Position numbers and translations under genes: made by a program. This document shows positions 43,651 through 52,403 of a stretch of DNA of 64,000 nucleotides, in pieces. Every line of letters starts with the position of its first letter. The stretch's first letter is position 1. The DNA lies in the NCBI RefSeq assembly GCF_000203975.2, contig NZ_AFCF02000012.1, positions 1 to 64,000 on the forward strand, written 5' to 3'. The notes beneath the pieces were generated by a model. That model saw only the letters and a program-made list of their open reading frames with translations. It did not search any database and was not told the DNA's origin. This stretch comes from Leisingera sp. ANG1. GTDB lineage: Bacteria; Pseudomonadota; Alphaproteobacteria; Rhodobacterales; Rhodobacteraceae.

Positions 43651-44882
43651 TCAAGCGCAAAGCCTTGAACGCTTTCTGGGATGCCCCGTACCGGCCGTTG
43701 TTCCTTTCAGCATTTCTGTACGCGCTTCTTTCTGTCGCCTGGTGGCCGCTGGGCGTTCAGTTAGGTCTCCCTGAACCGGGGCTGAAGCCAGCGGTTTTAT
43801 GGCATGTCCACGAGCTGCTTTTCGGCTTTGCGGCCGCTGCCATTGCAGGCTACCTTCTGACAGCGCTGCCAGGCTGGACAGGACGGCAGCCATTGCGCGG
43901 CCCGGCACTAAAAGCTCTGGTTTCTGTCTGGCTGCTGGCTCGTACTGCTTCCGCCATGGATCTGCCGCTGGCCGCCGCCCTGTTCCTGAACAGCGCATTT
44001 TTCCTTGCCCTTTGCGGATACATCTTTAGCGAACTGGCTGCTGCACGGATTTATTGCAAGCTGGGCTACGCTGGAGCTGTGCTTGCCTTGGGACTGGGGG
44101 AAGCATTTTTTCTGGTTAACGCCAAAGCTGGAAATGTCTGGACTTGCCTAAACCTTGCGCAATCCGTTCTGATCGGGTTCCTGGTGCTGATGTTTTCCAT
44201 CGGTGCACGGGCAATCCCAGCCTTCACCCGGAATTGGCTGGCGCTGTCCAGCCGTTCAAGTCTTCAAGTACAGGAATACCCCAAAACACGGGCTGTTTCA
44301 CAGGTTCTGCTCATACTGGCCCTGGCCTTAAAACTTGCCGGAGCTGCGAATGCCGCAAATGTTCTTCTAGTTGCCGCGGCAATGGCAATGTTCTGCTCCA
44401 TACCAGGCTGGAGAACTCTGGCTGTTCTTTCCAACCCACTTCTTGCCGCGTTGCACGTTGCCTTTCTGTGGCTGCCTGCTGGCGCATTGCTGGTTGGCGT
44501 CACCGGCCTGGATCTGGCGGGTTACCCGGTTTCCACGGCTATTCATGCCATTACCATTGGTGGAATGTCCGGCCTGGTTATGGCCATCGCCGGGCGGGCC
44601 GGGGCCCATTCCAGCGGCGGGACGATGCGCGCCAGCAAGAGCTATTCAATCGGGGTGTTACTAAACGGAGCCGCGGCTTGGATTCGCCTCTCAGTTCCGC
44701 TCTTTCCAGCTCTTACAGACAAATTGACCGTTGGCGCAGCCCTGTTGTGGTGCACTGGCTGGCTTGTCTTCATTGCAGGCTTCCTGCCCGCCCTATCCGG
44801 CCCGCCCCGCCGGCCCGTCCTGAGCGGACGGCGCCTCATAGCACAGGACCCGACGGAACCGTCAGCCCAGGCACCTGAGTGA
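43647..44882 (+). CDS. nnrS: NnrS-family haem/copper membrane protein
   Basis: About 411 aa and twelve hydrophobic helices. It starts with GTG overlapping the ubiV stop (GTGA). Family features are FWDAPYRPLFLSAFLYALLS at the start, HVHELLFGFAAAAIAGYLLT (first haem/copper His pair), GARAIPAFTRNW and, near the end, AIHAITIGGMSGLVMAIAGR. NnrS is co-expressed with denitrification genes and protects against nitric-oxide damage to iron. Its coupling to ubiTUV fits ubiquinone supply during nitrate or NO respiration. Confidence 0.88.
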   Translation: MIKRKALNAFWDAPYRPLFLSAFLYALLSVAWWPLGVQLGLPEPGLKPAVLWHVHELLFGFAAAAIAGYLLTALPGWTGRQPLRGPALKALVSVWLLARTASAMDLPLAAALFLNSAFFLALCGYIFSELAAARIYCKLGYAGAVLALGLGEAFFLVNAKAGNVWTCLNLAQSVLIGFLVLMFSIGARAIPAFTRNWLALSSRSSLQVQEYPKTRAVSQVLLILALALKLAGAANAANVLLVAAAMAMFCSIPGWRTLAVLSNPLLAALHVAFLWLPAGALLVGVTGLDLAGYPVSTAIHAITIGGMSGLVMAIAGRAGAHSSGGTMRASKSYSIGVLLNGAAAWIRLSVPLFPALTDKLTVGAALLWCTGWLVFIAGFLPALSGPPRRPVLSGRRLIAQDPTEPSAQAPE

Positions 44883-45474
44883 ACAGATTGCCTCATTTCC
44901 TAGATGGAAAAACACTGGAGGCACCAGTTGCAGAGTCGCTCCAGCACCAATCACTTGTGGTTTCTTGCCTCAAGATATCACCGGAATTCGGCTCGCTACT
45001 TGCCGCCGTTTCGCGGGGGCCTTTACCGTTGATGTGTTCAAGCTGCGCCAGCCGGCGCAGGAGGCAATTGCAAGGGGCTGGAATGCTGTCGGCGAACAGC
45101 TTTTGTCAGCCGCGTGCGCGGCAAGAAACCTGACAACACTCCCCGCCAATTCGGTACCTTGCACCCGAAGCAAGTTCACAACAGACCGCCGCGCTGGCAC
45201 AGGCCAGAGGTAGGACCACCGCAAATCATCTGTGTTTGGAAATGAAAATCTAAGGTTAGGGGCACTCGGCCCCACGATGTATAGGACGAGGCAGGAACCA
45301 TCCGCAGAAAGGAACGAAAGGTCTATTAAGGGACATCAAGCAATTCGGATGAGCAGCCCAAAAATGTACCAGGTGCATACGACTGTCCATGCAGATAGAC
45401 ACCTTCACTGAAGTCTGAAGGGTGCCAACCGCCGCATGTAAGGCGTGTCACGAATTACGAATTGATTTCCTGTT
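44883..45474. other. Intergenic region after nnrS, possibly with a broken reading frame
   Basis: About 590 bp. A GTG at 44879 overlaps the nnrS stop (GTGA) and opens a frame MNRLPHFLDGKTLEAPVAES for about 50 plausible residues before it becomes Arg/Cys-rich. A second plus-strand frame (44965-45213) carries a Lys/Arg/Gln-containing segment (FTVDVFKLRQPAQEAIARGW). These could be two halves of a frameshifted gene. No family was recognised, and the last 250 bp show nothing. Confidence 0.3.
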
Positions 45475-46530
45475 TCAATTTGATGCCAATGCGACCTCAC
45501 CTGCATTGTCCCCAAGACCGCAGTCCGAGACCTGCCTCCGGAAACGGCTGGGAGTTACCCCCTCCTGCTGCCGGAATGCGCGTTCAAAGGCGGAGACTTC
45601 AGAATATCCAAGCCATGCAGAGACGTCTTGGAGGTGCGCACCAGGGATCAGCAGCATGCGCTTGGCAATTTCCATCCGGCATCCCGCTAGGAGGTGCGAA
45701 TATTTTTGCCCCTCATCTTCCAGCCGGCGCCGCAAGGTGCGCCGGGACATGCCCAACGCGGCGGCGACGGCAGTTTGCTCAAAACTTTCTCGGCCGATCC
45801 GCATCATCAACTCGCGGCGCACCCGCACGGTAACTGGCGCGGCGCGTTCGCTCTGCCTGGCATTTTGAACAATCGACTGAGCTGCTTCCTTGAACGCAGG
45901 GTTGGCACCGCCAGGCAGCGGCAGATCCAGCAGTCCTGCAGAAAACACCAGCCGGTTCGCGGGGGATGCAAATTGCACCGGACAGCGGGGACCAGCCTTG
46001 CTGCCGCTTTGCAGAGCGCTTGATTCGTGCTCCAGCGACAGCAGCTCTGGCCGCCAATCCGGTCCGGCAGCAGACCGTATCAGGTTGTGGAAAACCGCCA
46101 GCGTCAGCTCCGCGTCCTGCCGCCGCGGCCAGATTCGGTTGTCCAAAATTCTATAGGTCAAAACGGCCTGACCGGCGTCCACTGCCAGCCGCAATTCAGA
46201 GTCGCTTTGCACAATAGGGAAAGCATTTCGAAACAGCGACAGTGCTGCACCAAGCGTTGGCGCCTGGTTTATGAATTCTCCAACCTCGCCAAGGTTTTGC
46301 AGGTTGAAAACAGAACCGACACGCCAGCCGAAATCGGGCAGTTTCAAAATGCTCGACGCGTGCTCGCAGAAATCCACAAACTGCTTCAGGCCGATCTCCC
46401 CCGCCAGGTCCGTGGGACCAATTCCAGCGCTGCGGAAAACCGGGGCAGCATCTCCGTTCAGAAACTCAACGGCCCGCAGCGGGTCGTTCAAAGTGGAGGC
46501 GGAAATCCGGGGCTGGTAGGTGTGTGGCAT
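45475..46530 (-). CDS. AraC-family regulator divergent from the qhp operon
   Basis: About 351 aa from the ATG at 46530 (GAGGAA eight bases upstream). The N-terminal part resembles the arabinose_bd/OruR-type effector region (RSAGIGPTDLAGEIGLKQFV). The C-terminal AraC HTH is at about 250-340 (SFEQTAVAAALGMSRRTLRR, then GYSEVSAFERAFRQQEGVTPS). The frame is open further upstream to 46659, but that would cover the operator repeats. It reads away from qhpG and probably controls the amine operon, together with or instead of the qhpR product. Confidence 0.82.
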   Translation of the reverse strand: MPHTYQPRISASTLNDPLRAVEFLNGDAAPVFRSAGIGPTDLAGEIGLKQFVDFCEHASSILKLPDFGWRVGSVFNLQNLGEVGEFINQAPTLGAALSLFRNAFPIVQSDSELRLAVDAGQAVLTYRILDNRIWPRRQDAELTLAVFHNLIRSAAGPDWRPELLSLEHESSALQSGSKAGPRCPVQFASPANRLVFSAGLLDLPLPGGANPAFKEAAQSIVQNARQSERAAPVTVRVRRELMMRIGRESFEQTAVAAALGMSRRTLRRRLEDEGQKYSHLLAGCRMEIAKRMLLIPGAHLQDVSAWLGYSEVSAFERAFRQQEGVTPSRFRRQVSDCGLGDNAGEVALASN

Positions 46531-46618
46531 CGGGCAGTTCCTCAGGATTGCGCCAGAATACCGCAAAAATCCGCTGTTCCAGAAATTTTGCCGAAACCGG
46601 GGCCGCAGCGGCCGAATC

Positions 46619-46653
46619 TGTCCGGAAATGTCGGGTAGTTGTCCGGAAGTGTC
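46619..46653 (+). promoter_or_regulatory. Direct repeats upstream of qhpG (AraC-type operator)
   Basis: TGTCCGGAAATGTC (46619-46632) and TGTCCGGAAGTGTC (46640-46653) match at 13 of 14 positions and are spaced 21 bp start to start, two helical turns. They lie 38-72 bp upstream of the qhpG ATG. AraC-family activators bind such in-phase half-sites next to -35. Confidence 0.7.
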
Positions 46654-46690
46654 CGCCACAAGGAACGGCCCGCTGGGGCACCTTGATTAA

Positions 46691-48049
46691 ATGGCACCTC
46701 AAATTGGCACCTTTGATATCGCAATTGCAGGCGGCGGCCCGGCCGGATCGGTGGCAGCGGTTCTGCTGACGCGTGCCGGGTTCCGCGTGGCGTTGGCCAC
46801 CCTTCCACCGCGCGGGCCGCGGTACGAGGGCATGTCCAGCCGCGTCGCTGCGATCCTGGCGCGGCACGGTTTGCCGCTGGAAGGAATTGGCCCGGCAGCC
46901 CAACGCCATGTCAGCTGGGGCGCTTTCCAGGGCGGGCAGAACAGCGAGCACCTGGCCGACCGCAGCGCGTTTGATGCCGGGCTGCTGGGGGCTGCGCAGG
47001 ATGCGGGCGTCAGCGTTACCTATGCGGCGGTGTCCAGTGTTCGGCCGAATGCCGGTGAAATCCGCCTGGCCGATGGCCAACGCCTGTCTGCCCGGTTGCT
47101 GCTTGAGGCCCGCGGCCGCCGCGCGCCGCGCAAGAGCTCGGATAGGGACCGTGCTGATCTAGTGGGGCCAGATACAATCTCAGTTGCCGGATTTGCACCG
47201 CCGCAGGCTGGAGGCATAGAGACACCCCGGATCGAAGCGCGGCCTGATGGCTGGGTCTGGTCGGTTCCAGTGAAACGGGACTGCCTATGGCTGCAAGCCG
47301 TGGGCAGCGCGGCTACGCTCGGCCGTAAAGGCGGCAAGGCTGCCTTGGCTGCTTTGTGGGGGACCGTACTTTCAGACATCCCCTTGCCTGCCCGTCCGTC
47401 CGTTCATGCAATTGCGCCGCGGCTGGCGGCACCGGATTTGGACCCGCTCTGCCCGCGGCTGGGCGATGCGGCGGTAGCGTTGGACCCTTTGTCGGGACAC
47501 GGGATGTTCTGGGCGGTGTCCTCGGCGCTGATGGCGGTGCCCATTGCGCGGGCGCTGCTGGCTGGGGAGGCAGAACTGGCCCGCGACTTCTACCGCAATC
47601 GGGTAGCGGAGACCTTCTGGCGGCAGGCCCGGGTGGGCCGGGACTTTTACCGCGAGGCGGGATTCAGCACCTCATTCTGGCAGCAGCGCGCGGCCTGGCC
47701 GGATGACACCCCTGCCCATGACACGGACATCCACCCGCATGTGAGCAAGCGCGTGGTGGTGCAAGACGGTTTTCTAGCGCGGCGGGAGGTACTGATCACC
47801 CGGGACGCCCCCGGTGGTGCGGCCTTTACCGCCGGACAGGAGATCGTCCCTCTGCTGCGCCGCCTGACCGGCCAGCCGCTGCCGGATGCCGCCCGCTTTC
47901 ACAGCACGGTTCTGCCCGAGGCGCCGCCCCAGGCGGCGCGGGCGATCCATCAATGGCTTTTATCGCAAGGCTTCACCGAGGGGGCGCAGATCCCCTGGGA
48001 CACCACAAACAGGGAGACTGATTCATGCAACTACAATCCCGCGGCCTGA
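46691..48049 (+). CDS. qhpG: FAD-dependent monooxygenase QhpG (tryptophylquinone maturation)
   Basis: A 452-aa single-component flavoprotein. The FAD fold starts at FDIAIAGGGPAGSVAAVLL. A second FAD motif is GDAAVALDPLSGHGMFWA. In the QHNDH system QhpG hydroxylates the future CTQ tryptophan of QhpC, after QhpD has made the thioether bonds (known for the family). It starts the qhp operon; qhpA overlaps its end by 25 bases. In Paracoccus the order places G near the end, so this arrangement is different. Confidence 0.88.
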   Translation: MAPQIGTFDIAIAGGGPAGSVAAVLLTRAGFRVALATLPPRGPRYEGMSSRVAAILARHGLPLEGIGPAAQRHVSWGAFQGGQNSEHLADRSAFDAGLLGAAQDAGVSVTYAAVSSVRPNAGEIRLADGQRLSARLLLEARGRRAPRKSSDRDRADLVGPDTISVAGFAPPQAGGIETPRIEARPDGWVWSVPVKRDCLWLQAVGSAATLGRKGGKAALAALWGTVLSDIPLPARPSVHAIAPRLAAPDLDPLCPRLGDAAVALDPLSGHGMFWAVSSALMAVPIARALLAGEAELARDFYRNRVAETFWRQARVGRDFYREAGFSTSFWQQRAAWPDDTPAHDTDIHPHVSKRVVVQDGFLARREVLITRDAPGGAAFTAGQEIVPLLRRLTGQPLPDAARFHSTVLPEAPPQAARAIHQWLLSQGFTEGAQIPWDTTNRETDSCNYNPAA

Positions 48050-49548
48050 CAGCTGCACTTCTGATGTCAGTGGCGGGCGCCATGCCTGCGCTAGCCAGTG
48101 AGGAGCTGCTGCAGAATATCTGCTCCAGCTGCCACACGACGGAGGAAAACGGGCTGAGCCGGATCAGCGGTCAGCGCAAGACGCCCGAAGGCTGGATGAT
48201 GACCATCGTCCGGATGCAGCAATCGCATGGGCTGGACATCAGCGCAGAGGACCGCCGCGCCATCGTGCAGCATCTGGCGGACACCCAGGGCCTGGCCCCC
48301 TCCGAAGCAGCGCCGTTCCGCTATGCTCTGGAGAAGGATCCAAACGCGCAGGAGAGCTTCGACGAGCCCTTCGCCTCAATGTGCTCCCGTTGCCATACCG
48401 GCGCGAGGGGGCTGCTGCAGAACCGCACCGCGGAGGAGTGGGAGCTGCATATGGATTTCCATGTCGGCCATTTCCCAACCATCGAATACCAGGCGCTTGG
48501 CCGCGACCGGGAGTGGTACAAGATCGCCCGGACCGAGATCGCGGGCTTCCTGGCGGAGCAGAATCCGCTGGAGACTGCTGCCTGGACAGATTGGCAGGCT
48601 GCGGAGAAGCAGCCGGTGGCGGGCGATTGGGTGGTGATGACCGATCTGCCCGGCATCGGTGAGGCCTATGGGAAGCTGTCGGTCACGGGCGATGCCTCGC
48701 CCTATCAGGTCAGCGGCGAGTTCGTGACGGCGGACGGCACCGTGCATCCCGCGTCCGGCCAGATGAACCTCTACACCGGCTATGAATGGCGTGCAAATCT
48801 GGACATTGGCGGCACCCCCTACCGCCAGGTGCTGGCGCTGTCGGAGGATGGAAACAGCCTGCAGGGCCGCCAGTTCGACCGCGGCAACGATGCCCTGGGC
48901 GCGCCGCTGAGCGGTGTCCGGGAGGGGGCCGGCAGCGTCATCCTGGGCACAGTTCCTTCTGCCGTTCCGGCAGGGGAAGTGCAGGTACAGGTGGTGGGCA
49001 CCGGACTGGAAGGTCTGGACGCCTCTGCTGGTGAGGCCACTGCGAACACCTTTGGCGCCGCGCTTTCGCTGGCAGCGGAGGGCAACGGCGTTGTCACCTT
49101 CAGCGCGGGCGGGGCTGAGGGGCAGATCGCCCATTACACCTCCGTCGACAGCCTTCGGGTGGAGCCTGAGTTTACCATCGCCCGCGTGGGTGGCGGCAGC
49201 GAGGAAGGCCCGGCGGCGGTGCCTGCCTATTTCAACGCGGTTGGCATGTGGAACGGCCCCGACGGCGAGGCCGGAACCGAGGATGACGTGCGCATTGGCC
49301 GGGTCGAGGCGCAATGGAACGTGGCCAACGCGCATGAACATGCGGCGCACATGAAGGACACTGAATTTGCAGGCGAAATGCAGTCAAACGGTATCTTCCT
49401 GCCCGCAGTTGCCGGCCCCAATTCCGACCGTCCCTTCAGCGCCAACAATGCGGGTGAGCTGAAAGTCCAGGCCGAGGCGATGGGCCAGCAGGCAGAGGCA
49501 ATGCTGATCGTCACCGTGCAGCGCTTCATCGACCCGCCAATCCGCTGA
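48025..49548 (+). CDS. qhpA: Quinohemoprotein amine dehydrogenase alpha subunit (dihaem)
   Basis: A 507-aa periplasmic subunit. The Sec signal is LTAALLMSVAGAMPALAS. Two c-type haem sites are CSSCH (near 32) and CSRCH (near 120). The following domains are beta-rich (YQVSGEFVTADGTVHPASGQ, VEPEFTIARVGGGSEEGPA), as in the four-domain alpha subunit. It passes electrons from the CTQ cofactor of the gamma subunit to a cytochrome or azurin. GGAGA precedes the ATG. Confidence 0.92.
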   Translation: MQLQSRGLTAALLMSVAGAMPALASEELLQNICSSCHTTEENGLSRISGQRKTPEGWMMTIVRMQQSHGLDISAEDRRAIVQHLADTQGLAPSEAAPFRYALEKDPNAQESFDEPFASMCSRCHTGARGLLQNRTAEEWELHMDFHVGHFPTIEYQALGRDREWYKIARTEIAGFLAEQNPLETAAWTDWQAAEKQPVAGDWVVMTDLPGIGEAYGKLSVTGDASPYQVSGEFVTADGTVHPASGQMNLYTGYEWRANLDIGGTPYRQVLALSEDGNSLQGRQFDRGNDALGAPLSGVREGAGSVILGTVPSAVPAGEVQVQVVGTGLEGLDASAGEATANTFGAALSLAAEGNGVVTFSAGGAEGQIAHYTSVDSLRVEPEFTIARVGGGSEEGPAAVPAYFNAVGMWNGPDGEAGTEDDVRIGRVEAQWNVANAHEHAAHMKDTEFAGEMQSNGIFLPAVAGPNSDRPFSANNAGELKVQAEAMGQQAEAMLIVTVQRFIDPPIR

Positions 49549-49565
49549 GACCTGGGAGAGAGACC

Positions 49566-50990
49566 ATGAAAGACTTTCACTATCAGCCGGCCAATGCGCA
49601 CCGGGTTGAGGTCGAGGGACGCGAGGTTCTGTTCCACGTCCCCACCACCTCGATCTTCGAGATGGACGGGGTGGACCGGGATATCCTCGACTATGTGGCG
49701 CAGGAGCAGGCGTTCTCGATGAACGAGTTCGAGGCACGGTTCGCGGCATCGGATGCGGCGGCGCGGCTCGACGGGCTGGTGCGGCTGGATATCGTCAACG
49801 ACGGCCGACCGCTGCAGCCGGAGCGCCTGCCAATCGAGATCGAGACCTTCCCGCTTACGACCATCGTTCTGAACGTCAACACCGGCTGTAACCTGGCGTG
49901 CTCCTACTGCTACAAGGAGGATCTGGCGGTGCCGTCGAAGGGCCAGAAGATGGCCTTTGACACTGCACGGAAGTCAGCGGAGATGCTGCTGGCCGAGAAC
50001 CCGGACCGGGACAGCTACAACATCGTGTTCTTCGGCGGCGAGCCCCTGTCGAACCTGCCGTTGATCCGGAAGGTGGTGGACTGGGCTGAGCCGCATTTTG
50101 CGGCGCTTGGCAAGGAGGTGAACTTCAGCCTCACCACCAATGCGACGCTGCTGACCGAACCGCTGATCGACTGGCTGGACGAACACCGCTTTGGCCTGAC
50201 GGTTTCCATCGACGGGCCCAAGGCGCAGCATGACCTGAACCGCAAGACGGTGGGCGGCAAGGGCACCTATGACACGGTGGCTGCCAAGGCGCGGCTGCTG
50301 CTGTCGCGGTACAAATCCAAGCCGGTGGGTGCCCGTGTCACCCTGACCGCAGGGATCACCAACATCGTGGAAATCTGGGATCATCTGAAGAACGACATCG
50401 GTTTCGCCGAGGTAGGCTTCTCGCCGGTCACCTCGGGCGAGATGGATGCCTTCAACCTCAACGGCGCCGAGCTGCTGGAGGTGTTCGAGGGGATGAAATC
50501 CTTGGGCCGCCTGTATGTCGAGGCGGCGCTGCAGGGCCGCAACATCGGCTTTTCCAACATGCATCAGATGATGAACGACCTCTATGAGGGGCGCTCCAAG
50601 GCGCTGCCCTGCGGGGCCGGGGTTGGGATGCTGGCAGTGAACCACGATGGCGCGCTGAACCTTTGCCACCGGTTCACCGGCTCGGAAATGGGCCAGTTCG
50701 GCACCGTCGACGAGGGCATCAAGCGCAAAGAACTGTCGGGCTTCATCAAGGCGCGGTCTGACCGCACTGAGAAGGGCTGCGCCACCTGCCGGATCCGCAA
50801 CCTGTGCGCGGGCGGCTGCTACCACGAGAGCTATGCCCATTTCAGCGACCCGATGATGCCCACCTATCACTACTGCGACCTGATGCGCGACTGGATCGAC
50901 TTTGGCGTCGCCGCCTATGCCCGGCTGATCGCCCAGGCGCCGCAGTATTTTCACCAACATGTTGCGCCGAGGAGGGCGTTTGGAAAATGA
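49566..50990 (+). CDS. qhpD: Radical SAM thioether-forming enzyme QhpD
   Basis: A 474-aa radical SAM/SPASM protein. The SAM [4Fe-4S] motif is [15 protein letters not shown] (C108, C112, C115). The C-terminal auxiliary-cluster cysteines lie in [26 protein letters not shown] and [10 protein letters not shown]. QhpD makes the Cys-to-Asp/Glu thioether bonds in the QhpC precursor in the cytoplasm. GGGAGAG precedes the ATG, and its stop overlaps the qhpC start by ATGA. Confidence 0.93.
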   Translation: MKDFHYQPANAHRVEVEGREVLFHVPTTSIFEMDGVDRDILDYVAQEQAFSMNEFEARFAASDAAARLDGLVRLDIVNDGRPLQPERLPIEIETFPLTTIVLNVNTGCNLACSYCYKEDLAVPSKGQKMAFDTARKSAEMLLAENPDRDSYNIVFFGGEPLSNLPLIRKVVDWAEPHFAALGKEVNFSLTTNATLLTEPLIDWLDEHRFGLTVSIDGPKAQHDLNRKTVGGKGTYDTVAAKARLLLSRYKSKPVGARVTLTAGITNIVEIWDHLKNDIGFAEVGFSPVTSGEMDAFNLNGAELLEVFEGMKSLGRLYVEAALQGRNIGFSNMHQMMNDLYEGRSKALPCGAGVGMLAVNHDGALNLCHRFTGSEMGQFGTVDEGIKRKELSGFIKARSDRTEKGCATCRIRNLCAGGCYHESYAHFSDPMMPTYHYCDLMRDWIDFGVAAYARLIAQAPQYFHQHVAPRRAFGK

Positions 50991-51310
50991 AACCGCTCAA
51001 TCAGAAAGCCGAACGCGTGCAGCAGGCCGCGGCCGAAGGCCAGATGGACGAGGTCCGCGCGATGCAGACCGTGACTGCCGGATGCGCCACAACATTCGAT
51101 CCGGGCTGGGAGGTTGATCCCTTTGGCGGGCTGGCCGCGCTGTGCCAGCCGATGGAGGCGGACCTTTACGGCTGCTCCGACCCCTGCTGGTGGCCTGCGC
51201 AGGTGCCCGACATCATGGTCAACCACCCGAACTGGGACGAGGGCGCGCCCAATGCCGCCAAGGACTGGCGCGCGCTTGGCGCCACTTATCCCACCGATGC
51301 CGAAACCTGA
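50987..51310 (+). CDS. qhpC: Quinohemoprotein amine dehydrogenase gamma subunit precursor
   Basis: A 107-aa precursor that carries the cysteine tryptophylquinone cofactor. The leader is about 26 residues, with mature protein likely from Q27 by comparison with Paracoccus. All crosslink residues are present with the known spacing: C33-E42, C53-D59, C67-D75, and the CTQ pair C63-W69, within [16 protein letters not shown]. The precursor is modified by QhpD and QhpG, then cleaved by QhpE and exported. It is small and would be missed without context. Confidence 0.95.
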   Translation: MKPLNQKAERVQQAAAEGQMDEVRAMQTVTAGCATTFDPGWEVDPFGGLAALCQPMEADLYGCSDPCWWPAQVPDIMVNHPNWDEGAPNAAKDWRALGATYPTDAET

Positions 51311-51323
51311 GGAGACCCGCATC

Positions 51324-52403
51324 ATGAAATCCGCGCTTTTTGCTGCTGCCGCGTTTTGCGCGTCAGCCCTGCCGCTGGCCGCTGGCGACCTTCTGGTGAC
51401 GGTGGCCCGGCCCTCCAACCTCTATGTCTTTGACGCCGAAGACCGCTCGGTCAAGGCCGACTGCGACCTGGGGGCGAATGTGACGCCCGGTGTGATTGCC
51501 ATGTCGCCGGACAACCGCATCGCCTATGTGCTGCTGAACCATTGGCAGGATGTGGTCGGGGTGGATATCGAGACCTGCGAAAAGGTCTTTCACGCCGCCC
51601 AGTCGGAGGGCGATGTGACCCGCCGCTCCTTGGCGTCGCTGGCGGTCTCCAAGGACGGCAGCCAGATCTACACGGTGCGCAATCCGGTGCGCAAGAAAAC
51701 CGACCGCTACGAGGTGATGCAGCCGGAGTTTGCCGTCTATGACGCGGGCGCCGGGCTGGAGGCCACGCCGTCCGCCACCTATGAGGCGCCGCGGCGGTCC
51801 ACCCTGATGGCGAGCGACCGCAACGGCCAGGTCTATGTCGCAGGGCATGAGATCTACCGGGTCGATCCCGGCACTGGCGAGACCGAGGTGGCGATTGCCA
51901 ATGCCAGCTGGGACCGCCCCACATACAGCCCGCCCGATGTGCTGGCCTTCTGGCCGACCGGCAGCCAGAACGACGAGATGCTGCTGATGTATACGGCGGC
52001 GGTCTTTACAGACGAAACTCAGCAGGAAATGGCGGATTTCGTCTGGGGCTACCAGTCAGTTGATCTGAACAGCGGAGAGACCGAGATCGCCGATTTTGCC
52101 TCTTTCGAGGTGCTGATGTTCTCGGCTGTGCGCAGCGCGGTGGATCCCAAACACCTCTATGGCGTCTATACCCAGCTGTCCAAGCACAACCTGGAAACCC
52201 AGGAGCTGGTCAAGCGGGTGGACCTGCCGCACACCTATTACGTCATCAATGTCTCCAGCGACGGGAAGGAAATCTATGTCGCGGGCACCAATGACGACAT
52301 TGGCATCTACGACAGCGAGACACTGGACCGCGTGGGCGAGATCCGGATCCCGTCGGGCGGGGATATGTCCGTCTCCACCCTGCATGTCGTGCCGCAGGGA
52401 TGA
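51324..52403 (+). CDS. qhpB: Quinohemoprotein amine dehydrogenase beta subunit
   Basis: A 359-aa periplasmic beta-propeller subunit. The Sec signal is MKSALFAAAAFCASALPLAA. Repeated beta-blade patterns follow, for example VIAMSPDNRIAYVLLNHWQD, SLAVSKDGSQIYTVRNPVR, INVSSDGKEIYVAGTNDDIG. It packs against the alpha and gamma subunits. GGAG precedes the ATG, and its stop overlaps the qhpF start. Confidence 0.92.
   Translation: MKSALFAAAAFCASALPLAAGDLLVTVARPSNLYVFDAEDRSVKADCDLGANVTPGVIAMSPDNRIAYVLLNHWQDVVGVDIETCEKVFHAAQSEGDVTRRSLASLAVSKDGSQIYTVRNPVRKKTDRYEVMQPEFAVYDAGAGLEATPSATYEAPRRSTLMASDRNGQVYVAGHEIYRVDPGTGETEVAIANASWDRPTYSPPDVLAFWPTGSQNDEMLLMYTAAVFTDETQQEMADFVWGYQSVDLNSGETEIADFASFEVLMFSAVRSAVDPKHLYGVYTQLSKHNLETQELVKRVDLPHTYYVINVSSDGKEIYVAGTNDDIGIYDSETLDRVGEIRIPSGGDMSVSTLHVVPQG

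Noticed and set aside
45475-46659. Longer AraC start at 46659
   Set aside because: It would place the operator repeats inside the coding region; the ATG at 46530 has a better ribosome site.
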